8,416 bases of DNA from Acidobacteriota bacterium (lineage in GTDB: Bacteria; Acidobacteriota; Terriglobia; UBA7540). Positions 7,222 through 8,416 of the stretch are shown piece after piece. Every line of letters starts with the position of its first letter. The first letter of the stretch is position 1. Both the position numbers and the translations under genes were made by a program. The notes below the pieces were generated by a model. The model worked only from the letters and a program-made list of their open reading frames with translations. It was not told the origin of the DNA and did not search any database. The stretch is from the NCBI GenBank assembly GCA_021789565.1, contig JAJYJL010000270.1, positions 1 through 8,416 on the forward strand, given 5' to 3'.

Positions 7222-7250
7222 GGCGTTCCATCATATTGCGCAGGAACGCC
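7222..7250. promoter_or_regulatory. 8-bp inverted repeat, candidate operator
   Basis: GGCGTTCC (7222-7229) and GGAACGCC (7243-7250) are exact reverse complements separated by 13 bases, extendable by a G-T pair. The dyad is 64-92 bases upstream of the minus-strand lipoprotein start, a typical operator position. It has no following U-run, so a terminator is unlikely. A smaller dyad, ATTCC (7265-7269) with GGAAT (7276-7280), lies just beside it and shares the TTCC/GGAA half-site character. Confidence 0.4.
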
Positions 7251-7344
7251 TGGATTAAGGCCGCATTCCTTTCGCGGAATACATTCATCAGTTTCGACCT
7301 GAAGAACGGCCCAAAGAAACGGGCCAGCGACCCTAAATAATACC

Positions 7345-7372
7345 TTGACTGTAGGTTCCAAGACAGTATATG
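7345..7372 (+). promoter_or_regulatory. Sigma70-like promoter for the beta-propeller lipoprotein gene
   Basis: TTGACT (7345-7350) and TATATG (7367-7372) are separated by 16 bases, close to the sigma70 consensus. Transcription would start near 7380 and give a leader of about 215 bases before the ATG at 7596. This is the best promoter-like pair I found in the window, but it is judged by eye only. Confidence 0.45.
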
Positions 7373-7382
7373 TAGTTACGGC

Positions 7383-7424
7383 ATGAAAAAAAGTTGCTCT
7401 CTTTTGTCTGGAGGTCTGTTCTGA
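7383..7424 (+). CDS. Possible leader peptide 1 (13 residues)
   Basis: ATG at 7383 opens MKKSCSLLSGGLF and stops at TGA 7422-7424. It begins within a few bases of the predicted transcription start, so it would be near-leaderless, and it has no Shine-Dalgarno. The MKKS opening resembles the first codons of a signal peptide, so it may instead be the relic of an exported protein gene. It overlaps the next mini-ORF through a TGATG arrangement. Translation is unproven. Confidence 0.25.
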   Translation: MKKSCSLLSGGLF

Positions 7425-7465
7425 TGGGCAGAACCAATGACGTGCTCATTAACGGATCCAGCTAA
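7424..7465 (+). CDS. Possible leader peptide 2 (13 residues) with strong Shine-Dalgarno
   Basis: GGAGGT (7410-7415), an almost perfect ribosome-binding site, lies 8 bases before ATG 7424. The frame reads MGRTNDVLINGSS and ends at TAA 7463-7465. Its start overlaps the stop of the preceding mini-ORF by one base (TGATG). A good initiation signal followed by only 13 codons inside a long leader fits a regulatory leader peptide or the truncated start of a lost gene. A CGGAT/ATCCG dyad (7453-7469) overlaps its stop codon. Confidence 0.3.
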   Translation: MGRTNDVLINGSS

Positions 7466-7595
7466 TCCGCAGAGGCGGCTTCGATTCAGGGGATTCAGGC
7501 TGGAATTGCCTCGGTCCCATATCGATCACCGAGAAGAAGATGCATCGCAGCGGCAATCAATAGCTAGAGGGCAGAACAACCGAGGTGGAATTGTG

Positions 7596-8416
7596 ATGAA
7601 GGATGGGTCCTTGTTTGGCGGGAGGCTTGGCGTGGCGGCCCTTGCCCTGGTTTTGCTGGCGCTGACAGCATGCTCCAGGCAGTCAACGGCACCGCCTCCC
7701 TCGAGATCAGTGAAGGAGGAATCGTTCGTGCGGGTAAAGACTTTGCATCCGCGGTCCGTCTCTCCGGACTTTACAAGCGTTGGCCCGATGACCACCGACC
7801 TTTGGACCTTTAATGCCCTCAACCTGTATGACCCTGCTCTGAAATCACAGGTGTTTTACGTTACATCTTTCAATGAAGCCGGCGGCGGCCAATTCTTTGA
7901 AACGGAGGGCAAGCCGGCGCGGACGGGCCAGTTGATCGAGCTGGATTATCTCCACAACCGCGCGCAGGCCTGGCCCATGCCGGCCGGGATCGGCTCCTGG
8001 GGGATCATCAAGGGGGAAGACGGAAACATCTACATGGGGTCGTATAACCAGGGCGAACTGATGTGCTTCAACCCGCGAACCAAGCAGTGGTTGAAGGTTC
8101 CCCAGGCATCTCCGGAATTCCGGAAGAAGGAATTCATCATCTGCGATCTGGCCCAGGCCCCGAACGGGGACATTTATTATGGCACCTACCCGGGCGCCCA
8201 TCTGGTCCGCTATGATCCCCATGCGCAGACCGTGACCGACCTCGGCAAGGTGGCCGATGAGAACTACGTGCGATGGGTGGCCGTCACGCACCAGGGCATC
8301 GTGCTCTGCGGCGTCGGACCGCGGCTGGGGCGCGTTATCGCTTACAATCCCGCGACGCGCAGCTTCTCAACCATCACCCCAAAGCAATACCAGACTCCGG
8401 GCACCTTCCCCAAGCC
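7596..8416 (+). CDS. Predicted beta-propeller lipoprotein, 3' end outside window
   Basis: An uninterrupted frame runs from ATG 7596 off the window end, giving 273 codons so far. GAGGTG (7582-7587) precedes it by 8 bases; the adjacent in-frame GTG at 7593 is less well placed. The N-terminus is a lipoprotein signal: short Lys/Arg n-region, hydrophobic core LGVAALALVLLALTAC, lipobox LTAC, predicted lipidated Cys26, then a Ser/Pro-rich linker. The body shows repeated propeller-blade patterns of the type 'G.IY.G.Y..g.L..ydP.t..w': about 133-165 (EDGNIYMGSYNQGELMCFNP), 184-215 (NGDIYYGTYPGAHLVRYDP) and 223-257 (GRVIAYNPATRSF). Comparable propellers occur in PQQ/NHL-like, virginiamycin-B-lyase-like and oligosaccharide-lyase-like proteins. 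No catalytic residue can be assigned on the visible part. It is probably surface- or periplasm-exposed and linked to the neighbouring saccharide genes (inference). Confidence 0.85.
   Translation, partial: MKDGSLFGGRLGVAALALVLLALTACSRQSTAPPPSRSVKEESFVRVKTLHPRSVSPDFTSVGPMTTDLWTFNALNLYDPALKSQVFYVTSFNEAGGGQFFETEGKPARTGQLIELDYLHNRAQAWPMPAGIGSWGIIKGEDGNIYMGSYNQGELMCFNPRTKQWLKVPQASPEFRKKEFIICDLAQAPNGDIYYGTYPGAHLVRYDPHAQTVTDLGKVADENYVRWVAVTHQGIVLCGVGPRLGRVIAYNPATRSFSTITPKQYQTPGTFPK

Larger units (their letters stand above)
7159..7595. other. 437-bp divergent intergenic control region
   Basis: This region separates two outward-facing lipoprotein genes. It holds the ribosome-binding site of the minus-strand gene (7166-7171), an 8-bp dyad (7222-7250), a 5-bp dyad ATTCC/GGAAT (7265-7280), a sigma70-like promoter (7345-7372), two short coupled reading frames (7383-7465), a dyad CGGAT/ATCCG (7453-7469) and a 9-bp tandem near-repeat GATTCAGG (7483-7500). 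No tRNA or transposon end is seen. Confidence 0.6.

Noticed and set aside
6905..7258. Plus-strand open frame opposite the barrel lipoprotein start
   Set aside because: It is antisense to the signal-peptide region of a gene with a good ribosome-binding site.
8111..8124. Perfect 14-bp palindrome TCCGGAATTCCGGA, with another GAATTC-centred 14-bp palindrome at 10-23
   Set aside because: The first lies within codons of the propeller gene, and palindromes of this size are expected by chance at roughly one per two windows. No relation between the two is evident.
7526..8291. Two minus-strand open frames opposite the propeller lipoprotein
   Set aside because: The plus-strand frame is uninterrupted, has a lipobox and blade repeats, and explains the region; the minus frames are shadows.
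1..8416. CRISPR arrays, insertion sequences or transposon terminal repeats
   Set aside because: No regularly spaced repeats, transposase-like frames or matching terminal inverted repeats were seen.

Overview
The window looks like chromosomal DNA of a free-living, saccharide-degrading Gram-negative bacterium. GC content is moderate, two predicted lipoproteins carry lipoboxes, and a large secreted polysaccharide lyase sits in an operon with an IclR regulator. The gene style is reminiscent of Acidobacteriota (or another soil/sediment phylum such as Verrucomicrobiota or Planctomycetota). This is an impression, because no marker gene is present.

Layout. Bases 1-879 contain no intact gene and read as a decayed zone. 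They hold the 3' half of a tRNA-Asn (minus strand, about 68-114) and a frameshifted remnant of a neutral/alkaline ceramidase-type N-terminal domain (minus strand, about 290-569). An AT-richer control region with several dyads (about 685-840) then precedes the first gene. A plus-strand operon follows: an IclR-family regulator (880-1674), a DegT/DnrJ/EryC1/StrS PLP-dependent aminotransferase (1676-2932, one base after the regulator) and a very large secreted heparinase II/III-type polysaccharide lyase (2929-6075). I start the lyase at a TTG that overlaps the aminotransferase stop by four bases. A perfect 9-bp hairpin straddles the lyase stop codon. Convergent to the operon lies a predicted lipoprotein with a beta/alpha-barrel-like pattern (minus, 6166-7158). 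A 437-bp divergent intergenic region follows, with an 8-bp dyad, a sigma70-like promoter and two stop-start-coupled mini-ORFs. The last gene is a plus-strand beta-propeller-like lipoprotein that starts at 7596 and runs off the end of the window.

How it may work together (inference). The locus resembles a small saccharide-utilisation island. The exported lyase would cut a uronic-acid-containing or similar acidic polysaccharide. The two predicted surface or periplasmic lipoproteins could bind or further process the glycan. The cytoplasmic aminotransferase would act on a keto-sugar or cyclitol derived from it, and the IclR protein would control the set in response to a breakdown product. No transporter, SusC/D pair or sulfatase is visible in the window. 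The tRNA remnant and decayed ceramidase fragment on the left flank suggest a recombination-prone boundary.
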